This document shows, one piece after another, positions 9,423 to 20,000 of a stretch of DNA of 64,000 bases. Within the stretch, counting starts at the first letter, position 1. Each line of letters begins with the position of its first letter. The notes beneath the pieces are model-generated. The model was given only the letters and a program-made list of their open reading frames with translations. It had not been told where the DNA came from and searched no databases. A program made the translations under genes and the position numbers. This DNA is from JBAYJY01 sp041664945 (lineage in GTDB: Bacteria > UBP15 > UBA6099): assembly GCA_041664945.1 (NCBI GenBank), contig JBAYJY010000002.1:1-64000 (forward strand), read 5' to 3'.

Positions 9423-10025
9423 ATGGAAAGATTCAACAACGAAATTGAAAGACTGAAGAATTATTTCGACGGAATTGATAAGGAGCGGGAGAAGGCGTAT
9501 ATAATCGCGCGCGAAATGAGGCGCGATTCTGTGCAGGCGGTGCGCGTCATGCATCGCGGAAAATTCGACGAAGCGCGCGAGCTGATTGCGAAAGCCACCG
9601 TCACCGCGGGGCAACTGTCCGAGTGCGGCGGCAGATTCGGGTTCGCCGAGGAGGCGCATCAGGAATATGTCGAGGCTGCGCTCACTCTCGCGTTTTTGCT
9701 GCATGAATCGCCTCCGACGCAGGAGGAACTCAAAACGACCGAGCGCGGCTATCTGCTCGGCCTCGCGGACGCCATCGGCGAACTGAGACGCCACATTCTC
9801 GGACTGCTGACAAAAGGCGACATCGAAAACGCGAATGAATACATGGACCTCATGGACGATTTGTTCGGGATGATTATGAAGTTCGACCACACGGACGCCG
9901 TGTTGCCGCTGCGCCGCAAGCAGGACGCGTTCCGCTCGATCATCGAGCGCACGCGCGGCGACCTTACAAACATCATCTGCCAGCGGCGTCTCGAAAAATG
10001 CATCACCGATTCAACGGTGGAATGA
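9423..10025 (+). CDS. Translin-family RNA-binding protein
   Basis: A 200-residue, almost all helical protein. The ATG is preceded by GAGAGAGG about nine bases upstream. It matches the translin family (COG2178-type) along its length: an early R.MRRDSVQAVR segment, then GLADAIGELRRHILGLL, a MDLMDDLFGMIMKFDH segment, LPLRRKQDAFRSIIERTRGDLT and a closing RLEKCI. In eukaryotes translin and TRAX form a barrel-shaped octamer that binds and trims RNA; TRAX supplies the acidic nuclease residues. Prokaryotic members are predicted RNA-binding proteins. Whether this one is a nuclease cannot be told from reading. It is transcribed away from the degenerate methylase gene and stands 70 bases before the next gene on the same strand. 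Confidence 0.8.
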   Translation: MERFNNEIERLKNYFDGIDKEREKAYIIAREMRRDSVQAVRVMHRGKFDEARELIAKATVTAGQLSECGGRFGFAEEAHQEYVEAALTLAFLLHESPPTQEELKTTERGYLLGLADAIGELRRHILGLLTKGDIENANEYMDLMDDLFGMIMKFDHTDAVLPLRRKQDAFRSIIERTRGDLTNIICQRRLEKCITDSTVE

Positions 10026-10095
10026 GTTCGGGACGAAGTCGGGAATAAATCTCGCCGCGCCTGATATACCGTAGAAATTCGTATAAAATATCGAA

Positions 10096-11922
10096 ATGAA
10101 CGAACGCAGGCCGAAAGTCATATTGTTTCTCATGCTGGCGGTCGCGTATGCATATTTTTTCCACCCCGTTCTTTACGACAACCAGACGACGCGACTCGAT
10201 TTGACGTGTTCGGTCGTTACGCGCGGCGTGACGAACATCGATCTTTACGCGGACAACACGATGGACAAGGCGGTTTCCGGCGGGCATATCTATTGCGACA
10301 AGGCGCCCGGGCTGTCGCTGGCGGCGGTTCCGCCGGCGATGGCGCTGCGGGCGGCATTTTCGCGAGGCGGAGAGTTCGCGCTTTGCGCGCCGAACGGGTT
10401 GAAACTGCTTCATTTTATTCTTTCGCTTTTGCTTCTCGGAATTCCGACCGCGCTTGCGGCTGTGTTGCTGTATGGCATACTGCGCGACGTCGGCGCGGGG
10501 CCGGCGGGCGCTTTCCTGATCGCGGCGGCGTGGGGGCTCGGAACGAACGCGTTCACGTATGCCACTCATTTTTACGACCATCAGTTCGCGGCGGTTCTGA
10601 CGCTCGCCGCGCTTTATCTGATATGGCGGCGCCGTGACGGCGAGGCCGATTACTGCGCAGGGCGTCTCGCGCTCATCGGCTTTTTAATCGCCTACGCGGC
10701 GATTTCGGAGTATCCGTCGGCGCTCACCGGCGCGATTCTCGGAATATTTCTGCTGACGCGTCTGAAAAAAAAGAGCCGGATACTGTGGGTTGCGCTCGGC
10801 GGCGTCGCGCCGCTCGCGCTGCTGGCTTATTACAATCATATTTCGTTCGGTTCCGCGTTCGCGCTTGGATATTTTCATGAAGCGCACCCATACTTTAAAG
10901 CGGAGATGGGGAAGGGGCTCGGCGGCGTGACCTATCCGCGACTTGATCGTCTGTTCGCGATATTGTTCACGCCGGAGAGAGGCCTTTTCTGGGGATCGCC
11001 GTTTTTGCTTGCGGCGGCTCCGGGTTTCGTGTTTCTGATCCGCCGCATGCGGGGCCTGGGATGGGCGTGTCTGGCTGTCGCCGTTGCGCGACTGCTTGTA
11101 AACTCTTCGTACTATGGTTATATGGGCGGCTTTACGCCGGGACCGCGCTTTCTCGCGCCGGCTCTGCCGTTCTTAGCGATAGCGGTCGCCGCGTGCTGGA
11201 GAGAGGCGAAGCCGCGCGCTCGAATGGCGCTCGCCGGTTTGTGCGCGGGCTCAATTGCGTTGCAGACTGCTTTGAACGCGGTAGAACCGCACGCGCCGGA
11301 GATTTTCACTGCGCCGTTTACCCAATACGGACTTAAACTTCTGTCTCTCGGATTCATTCCTGCAAACGCAGGCTCAGCAGTCGGTATGTCGGCGGCCGCT
11401 TCATTGGCGTTGATATCGATTATTATTGTTTTTTGTCTCACATCAATTTATGTGACATATTCGCAGCGAGAGGGAATGGCGATTCGGTTTGCGGCTGCGC
11501 TCGCGGTGGCGACGCTGACCGTCGGCATCTACCTGACAGCCGGACTTTCGCTCAAGCAGCAAAAAAGCTATTTGGCGCATTTCTATATAGGCACGGCGCT
11601 TAGCCAGAACGGGCGGCAGGAGGCTGCGGTTCGCGAGTTGAGCGAATCCGTGAAAGAGCGACCCCGGTTCGCGCGCGCGCATTTCGGTCTTGGAAGCGCG
11701 TATGCAAAGCTCAAGAACTATGAGAAAGCCGAGGAGGCTTTTCAGAAATCCTGTGAACTGAATCCGGATGATTTTCAATGTCTTATAAGCTGGTCGGCGT
11801 CGCAAATGATTATCGGCAAAACGGCCGCGGCGCGGATCAACTGCGCGCGCGCTATGAAGTTGCGGCCCGGCAATCCGCTTGCGATTCAACTAATGAATGC
11901 GATCGACAGCTCGAATCAATGA
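10096..11922 (+). CDS. Polytopic membrane protein, glycosyltransferase-like (GT39/PMT type), with C-terminal TPR repeats
   Basis: 608 residues with about ten to twelve membrane segments from residue 8 to about 480. An early periplasmic loop contains DKAPGLSLA, resembling the conserved loop of polyprenol-phosphate-dependent membrane glycosyltransferases, where an early Asp is catalytic; this is a family-level suggestion only. After residue 490 there are about three TPR units (AHFYIGTALSQNGRQEAAV, AHFGLGSAYAKLKNYEKAE, ending LRPGNPLAIQLMNAI), usually protein-binding. No Shine-Dalgarno is visible before the ATG; TATAAA lies 14 bases upstream, so a short-leader or leaderless transcript is possible. 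The 3' end faces a convergent GH2 gene. Confidence 0.65.
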   Translation: MNERRPKVILFLMLAVAYAYFFHPVLYDNQTTRLDLTCSVVTRGVTNIDLYADNTMDKAVSGGHIYCDKAPGLSLAAVPPAMALRAAFSRGGEFALCAPNGLKLLHFILSLLLLGIPTALAAVLLYGILRDVGAGPAGAFLIAAAWGLGTNAFTYATHFYDHQFAAVLTLAALYLIWRRRDGEADYCAGRLALIGFLIAYAAISEYPSALTGAILGIFLLTRLKKKSRILWVALGGVAPLALLAYYNHISFGSAFALGYFHEAHPYFKAEMGKGLGGVTYPRLDRLFAILFTPERGLFWGSPFLLAAAPGFVFLIRRMRGLGWACLAVAVARLLVNSSYYGYMGGFTPGPRFLAPALPFLAIAVAACWREAKPRARMALAGLCAGSIALQTALNAVEPHAPEIFTAPFTQYGLKLLSLGFIPANAGSAVGMSAAASLALISIIIVFCLTSIYVTYSQREGMAIRFAAALAVATLTVGIYLTAGLSLKQQKSYLAHFYIGTALSQNGRQEAAVRELSESVKERPRFARAHFGLGSAYAKLKNYEKAEEAFQKSCELNPDDFQCLISWSASQMIIGKTAAARINCARAMKLRPGNPLAIQLMNAIDSSNQ

Positions 11923-11949
11923 AAAATAATAACATTCAATAGAATACCG

Positions 11950-13752
11950 CTATTTTATCCCTGTGAAAAAGTCGTCGTATTCTTTTTTCGCGGCGCGGGC
12001 GATCATCGGCTGCGCGAAGCGCCACGCGAATTCCTCGAGTTTTTTGAATGCCGGCGCGAGGAACTTCATTATGGATTCGCTCTTCGGAAGGATTTTTTCA
12101 TCGAGAAGCGAAGGCAGCATTTCGCAGATGAGTTTTTGCTCGCGTTCTACTCCGACTATGCCCTTGCGGTTGAATCCCTGCTGATATTTGTGGTTGCGCA
12201 TCGGACTCTTGAAGTCGCGGTAGATCCAGATGAACCATCCGGAAATCCAGTCGAGTCCGTTGATCGTCCGGATGTAATGCGCAAGAAATTCAGCCTGCCG
12301 GTTCTCGGAATATTTTGAGCGCCGTTTCGGTGAGCGGAATCCCGAGCGTGCGCAGGCGCCGAACTCGGTGACGAGCCACGGCTTGTCAGGCGCTGTCTCA
12401 CGCGTCGCTGTGAGCAAACCGGCGAGTTCCTTTTCGTCTCCGAAGTACCATCCGAGGTAGCAATTGACGCAGCAGACGTCGGACGCCTTTCGCGTTTCGT
12501 CTATGAGAAAGCGGGATGAAACGTAAGTGACGAGTCGCGTTTCGTCGAGCGAGCGCGCTTCAGCCAGAAGGCGCTGGATGAACAGGTCGCATGCCTCGTT
12601 CTCCACAGGAACTTCGTTTCCGACCGACCACTGAATCACCGACGGATGATTGAAATCACGCGCTATCATATCGCGCAGCATGCTTTCTGCTTTTTCGTAC
12701 ACCGAGCGGCTTTCGTAATCGATGTCCCAGTAAACGGGGATTTCTTCGAGGACGAGCAGTCCTATTTCATCGGCTGCGTCGAGAAGCGCCTCGTCGTGCG
12801 TGTAGTGAGCGGTTCGCAGAGCGTTGAATCCGAGTTTTTTAATGTCGCGCGCGTCGCGGAAACGTTCTTCCCGCGGGATCGAGCGCCCGTAAGGCATAAG
12901 CTCTTCGTGCAGGCTGTCTCCTTTGAGCTTGATCGGTTTTCCGTTGAAAATGATGCGCGGACCGAAAGTTCTGATTTCGCGGACACCGAAGCGGACAGAG
13001 TGATTTTCGGCGTTCACGCCAGGCGCCGGTTTGAGTTCAAGCATATATAAAGAGGGTGTTTCCGGCGACCAGAGTTTCGCGTTTGGAATTATAATTTCGA
13101 ACGAGCCGTCGAGCGCATGGCTTTCGATCACTCCCGAAGCTATCGGTTTATCCGGTTCGCCGCATTCGGTCACCAACCAGGAAAACGGGAACGTCTGTAT
13201 TTGCTGATAGTTTACAGTGATCTCCGCGCCGCCGTCCGAAAGGATGCTTGTTCTGACGCGCGCGTCTTTGAATCTGAACGGGCTGCGAATGAGAAGTTCA
13301 ACGTCGCGGACAATTCCGCCGTAGTTGAACCAGTCGAAGAGCGCGCCGGGAATTCTGCGCGATGAGCGGAAATTTTCAGCCATTACGACGAGACGGTTGC
13401 CGCCTGGAAGCAGGCGTTCATTCGGGACATTGAACTCGAAGGGCAGATAACCGCCCTCGTGGATGCCTATCTCGCGTCCGTTGACCCAGGCGCGGCAGAG
13501 ATAGTTAACGGCGAGAAAACGAATCGCGATTTCGGAATCGGCTTCGCCGGGGAGATCGAAATCAGTCGCATACCAGAAAATGCCTTCGTACCGCTCATAG
13601 CGCGGATCGGCATTCCAGCATGACGGGACATCGACGCTTTTCCATTCCGGAATATCCGGCCCGGAGTTATTGACCCGGAACCATTCCTGATTCAGTCCCG
13701 TTTGTTTCGGGTCGGGACGTCCGCGCCATTCGCCGGAAAGCAATATATTCAT
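11950..13752 (-). CDS. Glycoside hydrolase family 2 (beta-glucuronidase/beta-galactosidase-like)
   Basis: Start taken at the ATG at 13750-13752, with GGAG six bases upstream; an in-frame TTG four codons earlier is less likely. The 600-residue protein has the GH2 order: N-terminal jelly-roll (SVDVPSCWN, EGIFWYATDFDLP), an immunoglobulin-like domain (about 175-265), then a TIM barrel. The acid/base Glu is about residue 380 in SVGNEVP and the nucleophile Glu about 463 in VTEFGA; GFNALRTAHYTHDEALLDAAD is the usual barrel segment. No signal peptide is present, so it probably acts in the cytoplasm on imported oligosaccharides. The size and motifs look most like beta-glucuronidases, but substrate is not proven. 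It overlaps the end of the upstream membrane-protein gene region closely (12 bases apart), suggesting co-transcription. Confidence 0.88.
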   Translation of the reverse strand: MNILLSGEWRGRPDPKQTGLNQEWFRVNNSGPDIPEWKSVDVPSCWNADPRYERYEGIFWYATDFDLPGEADSEIAIRFLAVNYLCRAWVNGREIGIHEGGYLPFEFNVPNERLLPGGNRLVVMAENFRSSRRIPGALFDWFNYGGIVRDVELLIRSPFRFKDARVRTSILSDGGAEITVNYQQIQTFPFSWLVTECGEPDKPIASGVIESHALDGSFEIIIPNAKLWSPETPSLYMLELKPAPGVNAENHSVRFGVREIRTFGPRIIFNGKPIKLKGDSLHEELMPYGRSIPREERFRDARDIKKLGFNALRTAHYTHDEALLDAADEIGLLVLEEIPVYWDIDYESRSVYEKAESMLRDMIARDFNHPSVIQWSVGNEVPVENEACDLFIQRLLAEARSLDETRLVTYVSSRFLIDETRKASDVCCVNCYLGWYFGDEKELAGLLTATRETAPDKPWLVTEFGACARSGFRSPKRRSKYSENRQAEFLAHYIRTINGLDWISGWFIWIYRDFKSPMRNHKYQQGFNRKGIVGVEREQKLICEMLPSLLDEKILPKSESIMKFLAPAFKKLEEFAWRFAQPMIARAAKKEYDDFFTGIK

Positions 13753-13764
13753 TGATGACTCCAA

Positions 13765-14775
13765 TCATTTGTTTAATAGCAGAATCGATGTGAGAAAAAC
13801 GAATAAAGAGATAAAGAAAGCCGCGCGCCGCGCTCCCGCGGGCAAAGCGGCCATGAGGCGTGTTGAGAAAAGATGCGCGCCGGCGAACCCGGCGGTGACC
13901 ATGACGATCGGCAACCACGGAACAGGTCCCGCCGCGACTGAAAAGGCGGCCCCCGCGCCGGATTTTGAGAAGACGATTTTTCCGACTATAAGCGGCATGG
14001 CGGCGAAAGGCAGGCCGTGAATGATTCCCGTGATGTCCTCATTCATGAAAAACAGATATGAGAAATAGAGGAGCGCGACGAGCGACACCGTCCAGGAGAA
14101 CTCAAGATATCCGAACCAGAAGCCGATGACCGGCCCGGCGGCGAGACTCCATGCCCAGTGGCGGCCGCCTGAACCGTCGGAGCGCATCGCCCACTTGGAG
14201 ATTCCGAGAATTATTGTGGCGGCTGCGATGAACCCGGTCGGGTATGGGCCGGCGAACACTCCCCTGAACAGTTCATAAAATGACGCTGAAGTTTCGCGCA
14301 TCTGCATGGAGAGGTACATCACCGGAAGCGCGGTCGCAGGGATGAGAACGGCCGGTTCGTAACGTATTCTCTGCTTTTTAATGCCGTCGTAAGCGGCTAC
14401 GGCTGCCATGACAAAAGTAAAAAATAAAATCGAAAGTTCGGGAGTGAAATAACGGTGCAGAAGCCCGGAAGGGAAACATGCGACGACAGACGGCGGCGCG
14501 CCGTAGTAAGCGGCAATTCTTGCCGGGAGCGAGTACCAAAGAGGGTTGCCGGAAAAACCGGCGAGCATGCCAGACGCGAGCGAAGCGGCATATCTAAGCG
14601 TGGAGCCGGCGCCGAGCAGCGCTTCAAACGCAAAAACGAGGCATACGGAAGCGAAGAGTATCGCCGCGAACATGATCGACGGCCTGAGACCGGCGTCGGA
14701 TCCGGCGGGCGATTTCTTTTTCGACGCCGGCTTTTTCCCTCCGCCTTTTTTTGATTGCTTCGCTTTTTTTGCCAT
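13765..14775 (-). CDS. Polytopic membrane protein of unknown function
   Basis: Start set at the internal ATG at 14775 (MAKKAKQSKKGGGKKPASKK), since the longer form from 14808 adds only a short unlikely leader. After a Lys-rich cytoplasmic tail of about 30 residues there are eight to nine hydrophobic segments spread to the C-terminus. Charged residues are few and lie in short loops (KKQRIRYEP, MRSDGSGGR). I do not recognise the family. It ends 12 bases before the GH2 start on the same strand, so the two are probably one transcript; it may be a transporter or polymer-related protein, but that is inference from position only. Confidence 0.6.
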   Translation of the reverse strand: MAKKAKQSKKGGGKKPASKKKSPAGSDAGLRPSIMFAAILFASVCLVFAFEALLGAGSTLRYAASLASGMLAGFSGNPLWYSLPARIAAYYGAPPSVVACFPSGLLHRYFTPELSILFFTFVMAAVAAYDGIKKQRIRYEPAVLIPATALPVMYLSMQMRETSASFYELFRGVFAGPYPTGFIAAATIILGISKWAMRSDGSGGRHWAWSLAAGPVIGFWFGYLEFSWTVSLVALLYFSYLFFMNEDITGIIHGLPFAAMPLIVGKIVFSKSGAGAAFSVAAGPVPWLPIVMVTAGFAGAHLFSTRLMAALPAGARRAAFFISLFVFLTSILLLNK

Positions 14776-14927
14776 CGTACCTGTCGCCAGTCCCCGGAAC
14801 AGCCGCAATTTTCATTTTTTCACTTCTATAATATCAAAATATAGAGAGGATTATTTCATAGTTGCAAATACAGGCATGATAAATTTGATTTGCACGTGAC
14901 GGCGCTTCATAATAATCGGAATACAGA

Positions 14928-15743
14928 ATGCGAGGGATGACAGTGGAAATTCAACCGAGCGAGTTGCTGAAAAAAATCCGGCGCGCTACCGATCCGGCCT
15001 GCGAGACAGCGCTTAAATATTTCGGAAAGGTCCAGGGCGAACTAAAGCCGGACAAAACATACATGACGGAGGCCGACACTGAAATCGAGACGCTTTTGAT
15101 GAAGAAGTTGCCGAAGATCATCGAGGGCTCGGTAGTTGTCGGAGAAGAAACGGCGCCGGATCGGGCGGCGACACGCGAGCTGAAGCGAAGGGAATTCGTC
15201 TGGGTGATAGATCCGATAGACGGGACGGCGTCGTTCATAGACGGGTTGCCGATGTTCTGTATTTGCGTCGGGTTGATGAGGGCCGGCGAGCTTTATGCGG
15301 GCGTGTTGCGGTTCCCGGCGACCGGGGAAATATATGAAGCTGTGAGAGGATACGGGGCGTTTTACAACGGGAAAAGAATACGGATCGACGCGAAAACAGA
15401 ATTGAGACACGAGGCGCCGATCTACGTTCCGCCGAAGGCGCACCTGAAATATAAGATTGCTTATACCGGAAAGACGAGGAGTATAGGGAGCGCGGCGGCG
15501 CATGTGGCGATGGTGTCGCGCGGAGCGGCGCTGGCGTCTGTGGCGAACGCCTATCTGTGGGACTTCGCGGCTGCGGCTGCGATCCTGACCGAGGCGGGCG
15601 GCGAGTTGCGATATCTCGACGGCAAGCGGGTAAACTGGCCTTCTTTGATCGCGAGTCGCGAGAAGCTGCGCATGCCGGTCCTCGCCGCCGAACGCTCCCG
15701 CTGGCGCGATGTCGCCTCAATGATTAAGTTTATTGGAAAATAA
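14928..15743 (+). CDS. Inositol monophosphatase-family phosphatase
   Basis: 271 residues. The metal-binding motifs of the family are all present: GEE at about residue 71-73, WVIDPIDGTASF at about 93-104, and WDFAAAAAILTEAGG near residue 208-222. These enzymes remove phosphate from inositol phosphate, histidinol phosphate, fructose bisphosphate or PAP with Mg2+; the specificity cannot be told here, though the sequence also resembles HisN-type histidinol phosphatases. The ATG at 14928 has no strong ribosome site; a second ATG three codons on (14937) sits immediately after GAGGG, too close to use it. The gene is divergent from the membrane protein gene on the left and convergent with the WG-repeat gene on the right. 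Confidence 0.88.
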   Translation: MRGMTVEIQPSELLKKIRRATDPACETALKYFGKVQGELKPDKTYMTEADTEIETLLMKKLPKIIEGSVVVGEETAPDRAATRELKRREFVWVIDPIDGTASFIDGLPMFCICVGLMRAGELYAGVLRFPATGEIYEAVRGYGAFYNGKRIRIDAKTELRHEAPIYVPPKAHLKYKIAYTGKTRSIGSAAAHVAMVSRGAALASVANAYLWDFAAAAAILTEAGGELRYLDGKRVNWPSLIASREKLRMPVLAAERSRWRDVASMIKFIGK

Positions 15744-15797
15744 ACGTGAAGCGTATATGCCTGAGATTAAAAACAGATCGCATTAACTGAAACGATT

Positions 15798-16802
15798 TTA
15801 CAATGAGCCTTTCCAGATAAAAGAGCCGGAAACATTGATATAGCCGATCTTTCTGCCTGCCATTTCGACGTATATGTAACCGCCGGGTTTTATATCCGCG
15901 TCTCTGAATTGAGGATTGAACAGGAATTGGCCGTCTTTGACGATGACTCCCCACTTGCCGCTCGATTTCACCGCCGCAAGACCGGAGTTGAATAATGTTA
16001 CATCGTCGTATTGCGGCGCGATCACTACTTTCCCTGATTTATCGATATATCCCCAGCGGTTCCCTTTTGCGATGCCTGCCCGGCCTTCGCGAAAACCTGT
16101 CGCTCCGTCGTACTTCGGCGGGAAAATCATTTTCCCTGTTTTGTCTATATAACCCCATTTGTCTTTGATTCTCACCGCCGCAAGGTTTTCCTCGAATGGT
16201 TTCGCCGCATCAAATTTTTGTTTGAAAGCCTGCTTGCCTGTCGCGTCAATGAACATATACCGGCACTCTGTTTCAGAACACGTGTCAGCGACCGCCGCCA
16301 GCCCCTGGGAAAAATCCGATGCGTTGTTGAATTTCGAATCGATGACGATCTCTCCGCTTGCGTTTATATAGCCCCATTTCTCGCCGATTTGAACGGGCGC
16401 AAGTCCGCCTATGAAGGAGCCGGCGGCGATATATTGCGGCGCTATAACCACCTCGCCGGATGTGTTAATATAGCCCCACGAGCTGTCGATCTGCGCTCCC
16501 GCGAGTCCTTCGGAGAACGGCATTGTATTCTCGAATTGCGGTTTTATCGTCACGTTGCCTTGCGCGTCGATATAACCCCATTTTGAACCGACGGTCATGT
16601 CTGCCAAGCCTTCGGAAAAAGTTCCGATACCATTATATTTAGGAGGCACGATAACTCGGCCGAGCCTGTCTATCAGCCCCTGTTTGCCGCTGACATATAT
16701 CAAAAGAAGGTCTTTGCCCGCGGCTGTGTTATCGGCGCCGAAACATGAGGAAGCGCTTAGAGCCGCCAGCAGCAATAACAGCGAGGCGCTTAACTTTTTC
16801 AT
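15798..16802 (-). CDS. Exported WG-repeat protein
   Basis: 334 residues with an N-terminal signal peptide ending LSASSC, so possibly a lipoprotein anchored at Cys 20. The rest is about eight WG (KWG) repeats of roughly 38 residues, each with the pattern KWGYID..G.v.I.PQ(F/Y)....FSEGLA. One repeat has the aromatic pair changed (CRYMFIDATGKQAF) and carries two extra cysteines. WG repeats are thought to form open beta solenoid or propeller-like structures; no enzymatic role is known. GGGAG lies nine bases before the ATG. It is divergent from the subtilase gene, and the two share a 294-base AT-rich promoter region. Confidence 0.85.
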   Translation of the reverse strand: MKKLSASLLLLLAALSASSCFGADNTAAGKDLLLIYVSGKQGLIDRLGRVIVPPKYNGIGTFSEGLADMTVGSKWGYIDAQGNVTIKPQFENTMPFSEGLAGAQIDSSWGYINTSGEVVIAPQYIAAGSFIGGLAPVQIGEKWGYINASGEIVIDSKFNNASDFSQGLAAVADTCSETECRYMFIDATGKQAFKQKFDAAKPFEENLAAVRIKDKWGYIDKTGKMIFPPKYDGATGFREGRAGIAKGNRWGYIDKSGKVVIAPQYDDVTLFNSGLAAVKSSGKWGVIVKDGQFLFNPQFRDADIKPGGYIYVEMAGRKIGYINVSGSFIWKGSL

Positions 16803-17096
16803 AAATCAATCTCCCGCTCATCGTCATTTCAATCGGTTATATTATATCGCAAATCGAACTCCGACAAACGTTGATTTTCTGATCTGACATTACACATGAC
16901 GAAATGAACCTCTTGGCGTCGACAAATCCGACATCATTTTCTACTGACGTTCTAACGGTGAAACATTTTATTGCATTTATGATAGTTATTATGTTTTCAT
17001 ACGTTTAAAGTTAACTTATCGGGGAAGATATTAATCAGGCAAATTATTTTTCGCATACGACCAGTTGCATTAAAGTAAATATTTTTGGGGGAATAA

Positions 17097-20000
17097 ATGG
17101 CGTCAGCTAAGAAACGCTCATTCCGGCTCATATTGTCATTTTTTATCATTTTCATTTCAACACAAGCGGGGGCAAAAGAGCTAAAGCTAACTCAGGGTTG
17201 GCAAATAGTAAGTGTTCCGGTCAAAGCCATCTCGTCAGGCGAAACGCCAAGCGACATAGCGGCAAATACTTCGATATATTCGTATGATGCCGGTCAAGTG
17301 GCAGAGGCGGTAGGCAAACCGCTTGTTTCCGGACGGGGCTATTGGATATACATGCGCGAAGCAAAGACAATAAGCGTCCCCGAAGTGAAGGCCGGACCGG
17401 ACAGCGCATTCAAGGTGAAACTCGAACCGGGCTGGAACATCATCGGAAACCCATACGAATATCCGCTGGACCCGGCTGTGTCGTTGCGCATATCAGGCGC
17501 CGCGTTTCAGGACTCGAAGAAAGTGATTCCCGTTTTGTTGACGTATGACGGCGATAGCGGAACATATCGATACGCGCAGATTCTCGAACAATGGAAGGGG
17601 TATTGCGTTTATGCGAATGAGGCGGCAGAACTGGAGATAATTCCGGCGATATATGAAGGGCCTGTGCCCGATATGCCGGATTTGTATGTGTTTCCGTTTA
17701 ACGGAGGGGCTCAGATAGCGGATGCGGGCAACGGGGTAAAGTATGTAGCCGGCCAGTTGATCGCGGCGTTTGGCTCCGGAATTACGTATGAAGAAGCGTC
17801 GCGCGTCGCGCGCGAGGCAGGATTGTCCGTGGCCGGCGGGGATCGCGATGCCGGCGTGTACCAATTACAGATACCGCCGGGAATGAATGCAGAAGCGGCG
17901 GAGTCGGCGCTCGCAGCCGCTGGAGGCGTAATAGAGGTAGCGAAAAATTATCTATTTAAAGTGCAGGCTGTTCCGAATGATCCGGTTTTCACCGTGCCGC
18001 CGGTTGCAGGGGCGGGGTGGGGTTTTGAGAAGATTGGAATGCCGGGACTATGGGCGGAGTTCGCGCCGAAGAACGCGCCGGTTGTCGCCGCGCTTGACAC
18101 CGGCGTCGACAAAACGCATCCTGAACTCGCCGGCCGCGTTTTGGAAGGCAGGAACTTCGTGAACTCCTCGGCGGGCGCGGACACGAGTGATGAGAACGGG
18201 CATGGAACGCAGGTAGCGGGGGTGATAGCGGCGGCTGGCAACAACTCGGCGGGCATGGCAGGCGTGTGCTGGAACTGCCGGATTCTGCCGGTGAAGGTGT
18301 GCGACGCGTCGGGACAGTGTCCCATGATGTCGATAATGAACGGAATAAGTTATGCGGCCGACATGAAGGCTCCGATAATAAATCTCGGAATCGGCGGCGA
18401 CATGCCGCTCGACGACGCTGCGAAAGCAATAATCAGGATTTATGTAAAGTTGGCCCGGTCGAAGGGATCGATAATTGTGGCGCCCGCCGGGAACTCGTCT
18501 ACGGACAATTTCGGAACTCTCACCGGAACGGACTCCGGGGTGGTGAATGTCGCGGCGACGGACGCGAACGACAATCGAGCGACATTCTCGAACTATGGCG
18601 GCATGGTAAACGTGGCGGCTCCAGGAGAGAATATTTATACGACCGATATGAACGGCGGATATAAGACGGTGAGCGGCACATCGATGAGCGCCGCGTTTGT
18701 ATCGGGCGCGGCGGCGCTGCTGATTTCCGCAGGCGACAATTTAACTGTTGCGAATGCGATAGACCTGATCGCGGTGACTGTTGACCCGGTAAGCTCGAAC
18801 GAGCCGATCGGCGGAAGACTGAACGTATCCTTGGCGATGAAATATTACAGACATTACACAAATAAGGCGCCGGAGATTGTGAATGTCGAAGTGATGCCGG
18901 GCGCAACGAACAAATCATATACGCTGAAAGCTAATGTCACCGATCAGGATGGGGACGCAATTACATACAAGTGGGCGGCTGGGAGCGGAGTTTTCAGCGC
19001 CGGCGCGGCCCAAAAGACATGGACGCTGGACAAAGAGATAAAGGGCGTATACACGATAACGCTGACGGCGACCGACGCTTTCGGAGGCTCTGCTGAAAGC
19101 CGCGTTGGCGTGAATGTGAGCGGAACCGACCCGGCGCAGTTGACGGTGAAGGTCATTGATGCGAACGGCGTGGCGGTGACGGGGGCTATGGCGGAAGTGG
19201 GAGGCTCCGGGACGTTCACGACCGGAGCGGACGGGCGGTTCTCCGTAAATGCCGGAGCGGCGGACGGCGTTTACGCTATTAAGATAAAGATAATAAAAGA
19301 AGGATTTGTCGACAAATTCGCAACGTTCCGGGTTTTAGCAGGTTCGCTTGAAAACGGAACGCAGAACATGACGGTTGAGCTTGAGCGTACGCCGACAGGT
19401 TCTGGAGCGGCGCGAGGACTTATAGTGCATGCTGACGGCACGACTGACACGGCGCTGCCGTCGAACGGAAGCGCTGCGGCGACGGTGACCGTCGGCGCGA
19501 CAGACAGGGCTGTAGAGTTCATCACGCCCGAGGTTGGCGGCGAACCGGCGAAAGTCGGCATTAAGTTCGGCGATGAAACAGGCGCCGGACCAGGAGCGGC
19601 GGCCACGCTCGGAGTTACAGGCCAAGTCACGGCCTCGATAATTTACGGCGATCCGACATCGGAAAGCGACATATTAAGAATGTTCCCCGGTGAATTTCTG
19701 ACGAATGGCGACACGGGTTTCGGCGGTTCGGGAGAAGGCGCGCTTGTAACGGGCGGTTTCGCGCGAATCGATCTGACCGACGCGGCGGGCGCCCCGATCA
19801 AGAATTTCGCGGCGGGCGCGGAGGCGCTGGTGACAATGCGAATGCCGTTCGGCGTGCAGAACCCTGAAACTGGAAAAATGGCGGCGCAGGGCGATACGAT
19901 TCCGATTCTCTTCTACGACGAGAATGCTGGCGAATGGATTGTAGAGCATGAAGCGGCCGGCTCGGTGAAACGCGCCGAAATCCAGCAGGACGCGGACGGA

